From: Frigoriglobus tundricola
GTDB lineage: Bacteria > Planctomycetota > Planctomycetia > Gemmatales > Gemmataceae
Direction of reading: 5' to 3'
Assembly (NCBI RefSeq): GCF_013128195.2
Contig: NZ_CP053452.2
Location: 9,114,001 to 9,178,000 of the forward strand
Length of the DNA: 64,000 nt
In this document: positions 32,181 to 41,144 of the stretch, one piece after another
How positions within the stretch are numbered: the stretch's first letter is position 1
Layout: each line of letters begins with the position of its first letter
The notes under the pieces: generated by a model
The model's input: only the letters and a program-made list of their open reading frames with translations
The model's database searches: none
What the model was told of the DNA's origin: nothing
Position numbers and translations under genes: made by a program

Positions 32181-33647
32181 TCATTCCGCTTTCCCAACGA
32201 GTGCCGCTTCCTTCGTCGATCCGAAGCCCACGTTCCATTCGGACTCGCACCGGACCTCGTCCCCGTTGAACTTGAGCCGGAGGGTAACGGCGAACGGCGT
32301 CTCGGTGAAGCAGATCTTGGCCGTGAAGGTATCATCCGCGGTCCAGGCTCCGCTCGCGGCGATCGGCTGCTCCGGCAACCGCCCCCAGGCGGTCCGACCC
32401 TTCTGCCACTTTCCGGCACCGCATTCGATCCGCCGGTCCGCTCCGCCGATGCGCAGGAGCACTGCCAACTCCCCATCTTTTCCACCGGGTTCGAGCGTCG
32501 CCGATTCAATCTTTCCGTCGTTGGCCGGGAACATGTACCTCTTGCCCGCAACCTTGGCCGGCGTGCCCTTGCCCTCGGGGACGCGCAGGGACAGCGCTTT
32601 GAGCGTTCGCGCGAGCCTCTCGGCGGCAGCCTCATCGGCCGCGAGCGGTGCCGGTTTGAGCGCGGGGAGGAGCTTGTCCCAGATCAGGTTCAGGACCGCT
32701 TGCATGTCCCGGACACCGGCGGTGATGGCGATGACCGCGTCCTGTTCGGGGAGCACGATGCAGTACTGCCCGAACGCGCCGTCGCCCCGATAGCCCCCGT
32801 TCCGGCACCGCCAGAACTGATAGCCGTACCCCTGATCCCAGTCGCTCTTCGGGTTGCTCCCGTTCGACGTCTGTCGCGCGGTAGCCGCCTCGACCCACGC
32901 CTCCGGAACGAGTTGCTTACCGTTCCACTTCCCCTTCTGGAGGTAGAGCTGGCCGAACTTGGCGATGTCCTCGGTGCGCACGCTCAAGCCGTACCCGCCG
33001 GTCGAGATCCCCTGCGGGCTCAACTCCCAGGTCGGGTTCGCGATGCCGAGGGGCTCGAACAAGCGCGGCTTGAGGTAGTCGAGGACGGTCTGCCCGGTCG
33101 CTTTTTGAACGGCGCCCGAGAGCATGTACGTGGCGGATGTGTTGTAGAGGAAGTGCGTTCCCGGCTTGAACGGGACGGGCTGCGCCAGGAACGTCTTCGC
33201 CCACGGCTCGCTCGCCTTTCGGGCCGGTTCGGCCAGCTGACCGGTGGACATCCGGAGGAGGTCGGTCAGCCGCATCGCCTTCAGGTTCGCGGACGGCTCG
33301 GCCGGGGCGTCATCGGGGAAGAACTTCAGCACCGGATCGTCCACGCTCAGTTTGCCCTCGGCCGCCGCCAGTCCGACGGCCGTGGAGGTGAAGCTTTTGC
33401 TGAGCGAGAACAGCATGTGCGGGGTTTCGGCCGCATACGGCGCCCACCAGCCCTCACTGATCACGTGCCCGTGGCGCACGAGCATGAAGCTGTGGAGCGC
33501 GTCGATGTCTTTGTCGGCCGCCTCGACGAACGCGCGGACCGCCTGGGACGAAACGCCCTGCGCCTCGGGAGCGCTGCGCGGCAGGTCCGCGCCGACCGCG
33601 TCCGGCGCGGCCAGGACGAGGAGGGCGACAACGGAGAGGGGTCTCAT
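32181..33647 (-). CDS. Exported serine hydrolase (beta-lactamase class C / esterase family)
   Basis: 488 residues from ATG 33647. Signal peptide RPLSVVALLVLAAPDAVGA. The domain is a penicillin-binding-protein-like hydrolase: LFSLSKSFTSTAVGLAA holds the S-x-x-K pair (S81, K84), YNTSATYMLSGAV carries the Tyr of the Y-x-N motif, and HMLFSLSKS and VRHGHVISEGWW are family landmarks. There is an extra C-terminal region of about 120 residues (beta-rich, ending FNGDEVRCESEWNVGFGS) beyond the usual domain. Substrate is unknown; relatives act as esterases, D-amino-acid peptidases or beta-lactamases. Single gene, likely periplasmic. Confidence 0.88.
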   Translation of the reverse strand: MRPLSVVALLVLAAPDAVGADLPRSAPEAQGVSSQAVRAFVEAADKDIDALHSFMLVRHGHVISEGWWAPYAAETPHMLFSLSKSFTSTAVGLAAAEGKLSVDDPVLKFFPDDAPAEPSANLKAMRLTDLLRMSTGQLAEPARKASEPWAKTFLAQPVPFKPGTHFLYNTSATYMLSGAVQKATGQTVLDYLKPRLFEPLGIANPTWELSPQGISTGGYGLSVRTEDIAKFGQLYLQKGKWNGKQLVPEAWVEAATARQTSNGSNPKSDWDQGYGYQFWRCRNGGYRGDGAFGQYCIVLPEQDAVIAITAGVRDMQAVLNLIWDKLLPALKPAPLAADEAAAERLARTLKALSLRVPEGKGTPAKVAGKRYMFPANDGKIESATLEPGGKDGELAVLLRIGGADRRIECGAGKWQKGRTAWGRLPEQPIAASGAWTADDTFTAKICFTETPFAVTLRLKFNGDEVRCESEWNVGFGSTKEAALVGKAE

Positions 33648-33796
33648 GCTGTGACCTCGGAAATGGGGAGGGGAAGAACGATCCGTTCGGCCGTACGGAC
33701 ACACGAGCGGCCGGTCGACTCACGACAGAACCATCACGCCCGATAGCAGTATTCACTCTTCGTTTTGGTTGATGTGGGGCCGCGCCGCAAGAGACT

Positions 33797-35176
33797 TCAT
33801 GCCAGGATTTCGTTCACCACCCGGCCGCTCACATCGGTGAGGCGGAAGTCGCGACCGCTGTACCGGTACGTCAGTTTCTCGTGGTCCAGCCCGAGCAGGT
33901 GGAGGATGGTGGCGTGTAGGTCGTGAACGGCGACCCGCCCCTCCGTCGCCTTGAACCCGAACTCGTCGGTCGCGCCGTAAGCCATGCCGCCCTTCACCCC
34001 GCCACCGGCCAGCCACACGCTGAAACCGTAGTGGTTGTGGTCGCGCCCGTCCCCGCCCTCCGACACCGGCGTGCGGCCGAACTCCCCGCCCCAGACGACC
34101 AGCGTCTCGTCCAGAAGCCCGCGCTGGCGGAGGTCGCGCAACAGAGCCGCGATCGGGCGGTCGATCTCTCCGCACTTCTTCTTGAGTTCATCGTTGATGC
34201 GGGCGTGGTGGTCCCAACCGCCCAGGGACAGTTGCACGAACCGGACGCCGCGCTCAATCAACCGCCGCGCCAGGAGGCACCCGCGGGCGAACTCACCGGC
34301 CCCGTATGACTCACGGACCCGCACCGGTTCGCGGCGGATGTCGAACGCCGCGCCGGCGGCGGACTGCATCCGGAACGCCGTCTCCATTGCCTTGATGCGC
34401 GCTTCCAGTTGAGGATCGTGGCCGTTCACCGCGGCGTGGGACGCGTTCAGGGCCTGGAGCGCGTCGAGTTGCTTGCGCTGTTCGTCGGGGCCGACGGCCG
34501 AATTGCGGAGGTGCCGGATCATCTTCTCCGGATCGGTTTCCGCCGAGGACACCCGGGTGGCCTGGAACTGTCCGGGCAGATACCCGCTGCGCTCGAACGC
34601 GGTCTGACCGAATCCGCTCCCGAGGGAGACGAAACCGGGCAGGTCCGCGTTCTCCGAGCCGAGCCCGTAAGACACCCACGCCCCGACACCGGGGTGAACG
34701 GCATCGATCCGACCGGTCGCCAGGTAGTTCGCGGCCGGCGAATGGTTCGGGTTGGTCGCGTGAACGGCCCGGAGGACGCACAAGTCATCGGCACACGAGC
34801 GGATGTTCGGCAGCAGGTCACTGACCGGAAGCCCGGACTTCCCGCCCGGTCGGAACTTGAACGGGGACGGGAGCAGCCCGCCGGTGACCCGTTCGGTCCG
34901 CAGATCGGCGCCGCCGGGCCGCTGTCCGGCGTGCTTGTCGAGGGCCGGCTTGGGATCGAACGTGTCGAGGTGCGACGGCCCTCCGGCCATGAATAGGAAA
35001 ATAACCCGCTTGGCCCGCGGGGCGAAGTGCGGCTTGAGGGTGGTTGCGGCCGGCGCCTGACTCGGCTCGACGGCCCGCAGGTAGCTCGCCAGCCCGAGCG
35101 TGCCCACCGTACCGCCCAGGTTGCGGAGGAACGCCCGACGGGTCGGGCCGAAAGGGTCGGCATCGGTGCGGGTCAT
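33797..35176 (-). CDS. DUF1501 protein, Tat-exported
   Basis: 459 residues from ATG 35176. The N-terminus TRRAFLRNLGGTVGTLGLAS is a twin-arginine signal, as usual in this family. Landmarks are FLFMAGGPSHLDTFDPKPAL, LPSPFKFRPGGKSGLPVSDL, RAVHATNPNHSPAANYLATG, GVRFVQLSLGGWDHHARIND and VVWGGEFGRTPVSEGG. DUF1501 belongs to the alkaline-phosphatase/sulfatase fold (PF07394); its role is unknown, though it is very common in planctomycetes next to DUF1549/1553 proteins. Here it follows the DUF1549/1553 gene on the same strand, 201 bases away, with a foldback repeat in the gap. Confidence 0.93.
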   Translation of the reverse strand: MTRTDADPFGPTRRAFLRNLGGTVGTLGLASYLRAVEPSQAPAATTLKPHFAPRAKRVIFLFMAGGPSHLDTFDPKPALDKHAGQRPGGADLRTERVTGGLLPSPFKFRPGGKSGLPVSDLLPNIRSCADDLCVLRAVHATNPNHSPAANYLATGRIDAVHPGVGAWVSYGLGSENADLPGFVSLGSGFGQTAFERSGYLPGQFQATRVSSAETDPEKMIRHLRNSAVGPDEQRKQLDALQALNASHAAVNGHDPQLEARIKAMETAFRMQSAAGAAFDIRREPVRVRESYGAGEFARGCLLARRLIERGVRFVQLSLGGWDHHARINDELKKKCGEIDRPIAALLRDLRQRGLLDETLVVWGGEFGRTPVSEGGDGRDHNHYGFSVWLAGGGVKGGMAYGATDEFGFKATEGRVAVHDLHATILHLLGLDHEKLTYRYSGRDFRLTDVSGRVVNEILA

Positions 35177-35265
35177 CAGAACCTCGGAACACGCTCTGGT
35201 CGTCGTGAAATCGGGGCCCGGGGGTCCAAGGCATGCGCGGAGAAATAATGTCCCGCTTGCTCGCG

Positions 35266-35325
35266 TTGTGGTGCAGGCGTCCCGCCTGCTTCGACACAGG
35301 CAGCAGGCGTCCGCCTGCACCACAA
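35266..35325. repeat. Foldback element (TTGTGGTGCAGGCGTCCCGC) between two paired genes
   Basis: The left arm 35266-35290 and right arm 35301-35325 pair over about 25 bases with one or two changes. Each arm holds the small palindrome GCAGGCG..CGCCTGC. Flanking TTGCTCGCG and AAAAGCAAC extend the pairing weakly. It lies between the DUF1549/1553 gene and its DUF1501 partner. Confidence 0.8.
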
Positions 35326-35377
35326 GAAAAGCAACTGGTCGATCACCGTCCCACTTCTGCCTAAGAATCCACGCGGG

Positions 35378-37741
35378 CTAATTCAGATACAGGAACTCGT
35401 TGCTCGTGAGCAGCGTTTGGGCGAGCAGTTCCCACGCGGGCGGGTCGCCATCGCGCCCCGGGCGGATGAGTTGCCGCATTGCCTCTCGTTCGCTGCCGGT
35501 CGGATCGCGAAGAAGGACCTTGCGGAACAGTGCCCGCGTTCCTTCCTCATCCGATTTCCCGGCCGCGGTGCTTTTGGCCAGCGCCCCCGCCGCACGACGG
35601 ACGAACGGGCTGTTGAGAAAATACAGCTGCTGCACGGGGGTCGTCGTGGGCTCTCGCTTCTCGCCGTGCGACTTCGGGTCCGGCAAGTCGAACAGGCCGT
35701 GAATGTCGGACGGGCGCTCGCGGCTCACCTTGCCGTACACGGTTCTCCGGACGCTCCGGACGCTGTCCAGGTCGTCCGACGGGCCGCCACCGGTCAGGTT
35801 GAGCTGCCCGCTCACCTGGAGCATGGCGTCCCGCCACGCTTCCAGTTCCAGGCGCCGCCGCGGGGCGCGCCACAGCCAGCGGTCGTCCGGGTCCGCGGCG
35901 GCCGATTTCTCGTCGTGGCGGCTCGCCTGCCGGTACGCGGACGAAAGAACCAGTTCGCGGACCAGCCACTTCACCGACCAGCCGTTCGCGACGAACCGGG
36001 CCGCGAGATCGTCGAGCAACTCGGGGTGGGTCGGGCGGTTGCCGAGCGCCCCGAAGTTGCTCGGGGTGGTCACGAGGGGCCGACCGAAAACCCATCCCCA
36101 CGTCCGGTTCACGAACACGCGCGCGGTCAACCCGGCCGCCCGGGTGACGATCGCGTCGGCGAGTTCTCGCCTGCCGCTCCCGGTCTTGAACGGCTGTGAG
36201 TCCTTCGCTGAGAGCAGTTCCAGAAAGCGCCGCGGGACGATCGGCCCCGGTCGGGCCGGGTTGCCTCGTATGAAGACCGGGAGGTCGCGGTAACGACCGG
36301 GCTGGTAATCAATCGTGGTCCAGGCCGGGTCGTCGCCGTTGACCCACGTTCCGGCGTCCCGAACCACGTTCACGGCCGGTCCGGTGTCCAGGGCTTTTTC
36401 CCGCTTCTTGAGATCGGCGACCCGCGCCTCCAGGGTCTTGATTTGTTGCTCGAGCGGGGCCAGATCTTTCTTCTCTTTAAGTGCGGTCGCGCGCAGCTCT
36501 TTGGCGTAATTGAGCCGCATCGAGGTGTCGAGCACGTCGCGCCGAACGGCGGTCATGGCGTCCTCGTCGGCGTCGGCGTCGGACTTCAACGGCCGCTCGG
36601 CCAGTTGGGTGTTCGCCATCACGCCCGCGAGGGCGTAGTAATCGCGCGTCGTGATCGGATCGAACTTGTGGTCGTGGCACCGCGCGCACGCGACCGTCAG
36701 GCCGAGGAACCCGCGGGTGATCGCGTCCACCCGCTCGTCCCACTCGTCGGCCACGATCTCCGCAACCACTTCCTTGGGGAGCTTCGGCTCCTTGTGGTAG
36801 ACCGGCGAGAGCCCGAGGAACCCGAGCGCCGCGTAGTCGGCCGGTGCCGTCCCCGGCATCAGGTCGGCCGCGAGCTGGAGACGAACAAACCGATCGAACG
36901 GGACGTCGGCGTTGAACGCGCCGATCACCCAGTCGCGGTAACGGAACGGGAACCGCGGCGGTTTGCACGTCGATTCGCCGGTGGGATTGTCCTCGGCGTA
37001 CCGGGCCACATCGAGCCAGTGGCGCGCCCACTTCTCCCCGAACCGCGGCGAGGCAAGGAGTTCGTCCACCAGTCGCTCGTAAGCGTCGGGCCGGGTGTCG
37101 GCAACGAACGCCTCGACTTGCTCGAACGTGGGCGGGAGTCCGACGAGATCGTAGGAGACGCGCCGAATCAGCGCTCGTCGGTCCGCAGCGGGTGCGGGAG
37201 CGAGTTTCAACTCGTCGAGCTTCTTCAGGACGAAGAAGTCGGCCTTCCGAGCGGGCCATTTCGGGTCGGAAACGCCGGGGAGCGGGTGTTCGGTGAGGGG
37301 CTTGAATGACCAGAACGGGCCAGTGGCGTTCTCGGGTCGTGTCTCGGCTTTCGTGGCCGGCAGCGGCGATCCCATCTTGATCCACCGCCGCAGGTCGGCG
37401 ACCGCGGCGTCCGATAGCTTGCCCTTCGGCGGCATCGCGGGAACGTCGGGGGCGTGTTCGACGACCCGTAGCAACAGACTGTCCTCGCCTTTCTCCTTGA
37501 TCGCGGGTCCGGAGTCACCGCCCTTGCGGATGGCCTCCCTGGTGTCCAGTTGCAGGCCGCCCTTGGATTTTTTCGCACCGACCGAATGGCACGAATAACA
37601 ATGCTCAACGAGAACCGGCCGTACCTTCTTCTCGAAGAAGTCGGTCCCCTCGTCGGCACGGGCACCCGACGGAAACGCGATAGCGAGCAGCAAAGCCGTG
37701 GCGAGCCACGGGCGGCGGGTCGGAATGTGATCGGAGTGCAT
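35378..37741 (-). CDS. Planctomycete cytochrome C with DUF1549 and DUF1553 domains
   Basis: 787 residues. Signal peptide (PWLATALLLAIAFPSGARA). Domains in order: PSCyt1 haem domain with CYSCH (C48, C51, H52) and AMPPKGKLSDAAVADLRRW; DUF1549 (about 160-370) with YERLVDELLASPRFGEKWAR, HWLDVARYAEDN and a second CxxCH in CARCHDHKFDPIT; a coiled stretch (LEQQIKTLEARVADLKKREK); and DUF1553 (about 510-760) with NRTWGWVFGRPLV, GNRPTHPELLDDLA and QQLYFLNSPFV. A secreted c-type cytochrome is expected. The family role is not established, though complex-polysaccharide breakdown has been proposed. It is the upstream partner of the DUF1501 gene. Confidence 0.95.
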   Translation of the reverse strand: MHSDHIPTRRPWLATALLLAIAFPSGARADEGTDFFEKKVRPVLVEHCYSCHSVGAKKSKGGLQLDTREAIRKGGDSGPAIKEKGEDSLLLRVVEHAPDVPAMPPKGKLSDAAVADLRRWIKMGSPLPATKAETRPENATGPFWSFKPLTEHPLPGVSDPKWPARKADFFVLKKLDELKLAPAPAADRRALIRRVSYDLVGLPPTFEQVEAFVADTRPDAYERLVDELLASPRFGEKWARHWLDVARYAEDNPTGESTCKPPRFPFRYRDWVIGAFNADVPFDRFVRLQLAADLMPGTAPADYAALGFLGLSPVYHKEPKLPKEVVAEIVADEWDERVDAITRGFLGLTVACARCHDHKFDPITTRDYYALAGVMANTQLAERPLKSDADADEDAMTAVRRDVLDTSMRLNYAKELRATALKEKKDLAPLEQQIKTLEARVADLKKREKALDTGPAVNVVRDAGTWVNGDDPAWTTIDYQPGRYRDLPVFIRGNPARPGPIVPRRFLELLSAKDSQPFKTGSGRRELADAIVTRAAGLTARVFVNRTWGWVFGRPLVTTPSNFGALGNRPTHPELLDDLAARFVANGWSVKWLVRELVLSSAYRQASRHDEKSAAADPDDRWLWRAPRRRLELEAWRDAMLQVSGQLNLTGGGPSDDLDSVRSVRRTVYGKVSRERPSDIHGLFDLPDPKSHGEKREPTTTPVQQLYFLNSPFVRRAAGALAKSTAAGKSDEEGTRALFRKVLLRDPTGSEREAMRQLIRPGRDGDPPAWELLAQTLLTSNEFLYLN

Positions 37742-37978
37742 GACCGTCGGTGGGGGGAAGTCGCGGGCAGCAACGATCCCAGTATAGAGTACACTCGATG
37801 CGCGTGATAGCCCCTATTCCCGCGATCGCAATCACAGCCCTGAGAAGATTGGTTCGCCATCTCGTTGGTGTGATGAACGCCTCGCAAATCGAGAGTGCGC
37901 GGGCTACGTCGCGCGCGAACCTGCTTCGTAATGCAGTGTCCGGTTGACGGGCAAACGTCCTCCTCGTGAGCGTCTCCG

Positions 37979-40345
37979 ATGGAACCCACACGCTCGTCCG
38001 ATGCGGCCCCGAACGTCCCAACGGGTGCGAACCCCGGTTACGCCCTCGGCCAACTCGCGCGAGCCCTGACCGCGATCGAATCGCAAACGGACGGCAACGT
38101 CCTTGCGAGAGCCGTGCGCAAGGTTGAAAGATGGACTCAAGTAATTCGGGGCCTGCTCACCGGATCGCTGCGCCCCGGCTCGCGGGTGCCCGTCGCCGGC
38201 GCCCCAGCCTGGGCGACACTCGAAGTGGTGACTGGCGGCTTCGCGACCGGCGCGCTACTGGCCGCCGGACCACTTCAATCACACGAACGGGAGCTCCTCA
38301 CCCGGCTCCCGAGCGTCGAGCCCGGCACCGAACGGGCCGCTCTGAATGCCTATTTTTTGAGTGAAGCGGGACTCGCCGAACTGGGACGGATGCTCGCGAG
38401 CGGCGGTTACCGCGTCAACGTGCCCGAAGAGGGCGCCCTGCTCGTGGTCGCGTGGCTCGTGACTCACGGCCACGCCGCACGCGCTCGCACACTGCTCGAA
38501 GAGATCGGCCCCCATTTCTCACAGTTGCGCTTCTATCCCGTTCCGGAGGAATACCCCCCGACGTTCGGCGCGGTCACGCACCTTCAAGACGTCGGTGCCA
38601 CAGTCGCGCAGTTAGAATCGATCCAGCCGAACCAGCGCGTCGAGCGACAGAGAGAGGCCGTTGGCGTGTGGCAACCACTTTACGACCGCGTGGTGGCCCT
38701 GTTCGCGGAAACGGTCGAAGGCCCGCTCCCCACACTGTACGTCTCGCCGGACGGAAAGACCCGTGTCGAAGGCGGGTGGCCGTGCCAGCAGTACGCCGCC
38801 GGGTGGCCGGAGCGCGCCCGTGCCGTGCTCGCCGACTTCAAGCGACTGCGAGCCGTACACACGCTGTGCAAAGGACCGGACTCGCGGAAAGACGGCTTCG
38901 CCACACTGCGCCGGTATCTGGAACAGTGTGTCGAACGCCCGGAGAGCTTGAGCGGGCGCGATGTGGGCCGGATCCGTGCGGTCCTCGCCGGGCTTATCAC
39001 TCGCCGCGGGGCGCCCGGTTCGGAGCGGACGGCGGAACGGAGCGTCCTCCAGGCGCGGCAAACATCTGCGCCGGGCCGCCACCTCCTGGCACGTATCCTG
39101 GTGGGGCGGCTGGCCCGCGTGCCTCACGAAGAGGGTCTTGCATCTCTTGATGAGGCCCTCGCTCCGGTGCGAGAAGACGAGGCGCGCGCGTTGGCCGTTC
39201 CCGTCGGCACCGCGATTCCGCCGGGCTTGGCACGAAGGGTCCGACGGGCGCTCGACGCGCCGCTCTCCTTTTTGGTTGAGGAGGGTATCATCCCGTCGGC
39301 GGAGACATTGGCTCGTGTTGTCCCGCAGATTACGGCGCAAGTGCGCGCCACGGGTCTCGAGACTCCAGAACTGCGCCGGTTGTACGCGGCCGTGTACGCC
39401 GCGTTCCGGCGCCGGCGCTCGCTGCTGCTCTTGAACCTTCAGAGCCAAGTGAAGCTGGACGAATTGCCGTGGGTCCGCGCTGTCAACGGCTTCCGTACGG
39501 AGGGCGACGATACCCGCCTTCCGGCGCGGCTGGTGCTCGAGGAACTGACGATCGCGGCGCTCACGGGGTTTCCGCAGCAGATCCTCCCGAACAAGTTGTT
39601 ACAAGAAATCCGCGCGCTGACCACGGGAGCCGGGTTGAACGTCCCGATCGTGGACGAGGTCGCTGCGGACATCTTCATGGGCACCTTTTCGGAGAAGTTC
39701 CTCCGCGCCGCACAGGCCGCGGCCGAAGTGCTGGACGGGACGCTGTACGAGCGCTACTACGGCATCTCGTTCGACCAGATCCGAGCAATCGATGACGTGA
39801 CACCGTCAGGGTGGGGCGCCCCGGTCTCGCCGGCGTTCGCGGCACTCTGCGTCGAACGGGCGGGACCGAGCGGGCCGGGGAGCGCGGTCGCCCGTAACGG
39901 AACCATCATCGAACAGGAGCAGGTCCTCACCACGCACAACCTGGCGCCGCTCTTCGCCGCGCTCGAGCTGGGCGAGAGATTGCGCGCACATTTGGAAGCG
40001 CTGGCATCGCGCGCGTTCGATTGGATCTGCCGGCGCCTCCGGCAGACAAGGGGCTACGGGCGATCCGAGCTACGGGCGGCGAAGAACGCCGCCTACGCGT
40101 GGCGGCAGGCGGTGTTCTTCCTGAGCGTCGCGCCCGAAGGGGCGATCGACTCGTTTCTCGCCGGCGCGCGGGCGCGACTGGCCCGGGAACCGGATGCGTT
40201 TCGGAAGCGTCTGGAACCGGCTCTGGCGGGGCTGGCTCGCGCAGCGCGCGGGCAACCCGTTGAAGCACCGGTGTCAGACGAGGAACCGCACGGGGCGCGG
40301 CGCGTCCTCGGCTGGACGACCGGTAAGCACTGGCTGCTCGACTAA
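37979..40345 (+). CDS. Large soluble protein of unknown function (788 residues)
   Basis: I do not recognise this family. It starts MEPTRSSDAAPNVPTGANPG and has no signal peptide, membrane segment or P-loop. Conspicuous segments are ALGQLARALTAIESQTDGNV, MLASGGYRVNVPEEGALLVV, YPVPEEYPPTFGAVTHLQDV, an Arg-rich middle with AAVYAAFRRRRSLLLLNLQS, DELPWVRAVNGFRTEGDDTR, EVAADIFMGTFSEKFLRAAQ, GTLYERYYGISFDQIRAIDD and EQEQVLTTHNLAPLFAALEL. It is largely helical and probably cytoplasmic. No partner gene is adjacent on the same strand: the DUF1549/1553 gene diverges to the left and a thioredoxin-like gene converges from the right. The start is plausible (frame closed upstream) but has a weak ribosome-binding site. 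Similar segments may occur in actinobacterial proteins; this is a faint memory only. Confidence 0.8.
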   Translation: MEPTRSSDAAPNVPTGANPGYALGQLARALTAIESQTDGNVLARAVRKVERWTQVIRGLLTGSLRPGSRVPVAGAPAWATLEVVTGGFATGALLAAGPLQSHERELLTRLPSVEPGTERAALNAYFLSEAGLAELGRMLASGGYRVNVPEEGALLVVAWLVTHGHAARARTLLEEIGPHFSQLRFYPVPEEYPPTFGAVTHLQDVGATVAQLESIQPNQRVERQREAVGVWQPLYDRVVALFAETVEGPLPTLYVSPDGKTRVEGGWPCQQYAAGWPERARAVLADFKRLRAVHTLCKGPDSRKDGFATLRRYLEQCVERPESLSGRDVGRIRAVLAGLITRRGAPGSERTAERSVLQARQTSAPGRHLLARILVGRLARVPHEEGLASLDEALAPVREDEARALAVPVGTAIPPGLARRVRRALDAPLSFLVEEGIIPSAETLARVVPQITAQVRATGLETPELRRLYAAVYAAFRRRRSLLLLNLQSQVKLDELPWVRAVNGFRTEGDDTRLPARLVLEELTIAALTGFPQQILPNKLLQEIRALTTGAGLNVPIVDEVAADIFMGTFSEKFLRAAQAAAEVLDGTLYERYYGISFDQIRAIDDVTPSGWGAPVSPAFAALCVERAGPSGPGSAVARNGTIIEQEQVLTTHNLAPLFAALELGERLRAHLEALASRAFDWICRRLRQTRGYGRSELRAAKNAAYAWRQAVFFLSVAPEGAIDSFLAGARARLAREPDAFRKRLEPALAGLARAARGQPVEAPVSDEEPHGARRVLGWTTGKHWLLD

Positions 40346-40351
40346 CGCGGC

Positions 40352-40413
40352 CTCGGTAGCGACAACGGGGGCGATGGCACGGTATTGGCCGACGCCCCCG
40401 CTCTGCTACCGAT
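40352..40413. terminator. Hairpin at the end of two convergent genes
   Basis: CGGGGGCG (near 40369-40376) pairs with CGCCCCCG (near 40394-40401), flanked by GGTAGC/GCTACC. It covers the space between the 788-residue gene (stop 40345) and the thioredoxin-like gene (stop at 40406). No T-run; a two-way stop is inferred. Confidence 0.5.
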
Positions 40414-40945
40414 CAAGACCCGCGGCGATCTCGCGGTGAAGAGCCGCGAGATCGGCGTCGAGCCGCTCCTTTGATCCCTTCGCCCCATCCGCACCCGGTT
40501 CGGGTGTGCCCACGGCCGCGGGACGAACCGGTGCCGGCGCCTTGTTCAACAGCGTGGTGAGTTGCGCCGCGTCCGCATAGCCCACGTGACGCCCGATCAC
40601 TTTGCCGTTAGCGCTCGCCAGAACGAGCGTCGGAAAGCTGTCGATGCTCAACGCGGCCGTGAGTTTCGGTTCCTGGTTCGCATCGATTTTCACCGGGATG
40701 AACCGGTCGTTCAGGAGCTTCGCGACGTTCGGATCGCGGAACGTGGTGGCATCGAGTTTCCGGCACCACACGCACGCTTCTGTGCCGAAATCGAGCAGGA
40801 GCGGGCGCCCGGTCTCCGCCGCCTCGCGCCGCGCGGCCGAATAATCGTGTCGCCAGCGCACCTCCTGCGCCGCCGCCGGGGGGGCGGTAGACACCAGGAT
40901 CACGATGACCGGCACGGCCGTCCGGATGAGGGGCGTTCGGAACAT
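40406..40945 (-). CDS. Exported thioredoxin-like protein
   Basis: 179 residues from ATG 40945. Signal peptide FRTPLIRTAVPVIVILVSTA ending APPAAAQ. The thioredoxin-fold domain has TGRPLLLDFGTEACVWCRKL with the CVWC active site, KLLNDRFIPVKIDANQEPKL, IDSFPTLVLASANGKVIGRH (with the cis-Pro) and GYADAAQLTTLLN. The last 45 residues are low-complexity and charged (GADGAKGSKERLDADLAALH). It is likely a periplasmic thiol-disulfide protein of the thioredoxin/DsbD-gamma kind; partners are unknown. The longer upstream frame (to 41062) was rejected because it lacks a signal peptide. Confidence 0.88.
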   Translation of the reverse strand: MFRTPLIRTAVPVIVILVSTAPPAAAQEVRWRHDYSAARREAAETGRPLLLDFGTEACVWCRKLDATTFRDPNVAKLLNDRFIPVKIDANQEPKLTAALSIDSFPTLVLASANGKVIGRHVGYADAAQLTTLLNKAPAPVRPAAVGTPEPGADGAKGSKERLDADLAALHREIAAGLDR

Positions 40946-41144
40946 GCGAGCCTCCTTGCTCGTCCGCCGACCCAATCGGGTCGTGGGTCGCGTGAGATAG
41001 CCGACCCAGTCCGCCCGGTCAACCTGATCTGCCGGCCCCCTTGCGCCGCACTGTTCACGCATGCGAGTCGATCGGGTTTGCAGTACGATACCGGTCCGTT
41101 CACCTCATCACGCGCCCCGCCCAACAGAATTGAGAGGACACCCG

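Noticed and set aside
31861..33647. Serine hydrolase as a resistance beta-lactamase
   Set aside because: The SxxK and Tyr motifs are shared by many esterases and peptidases, the C-terminal extension is atypical, and nothing in the context suggests drug resistance.
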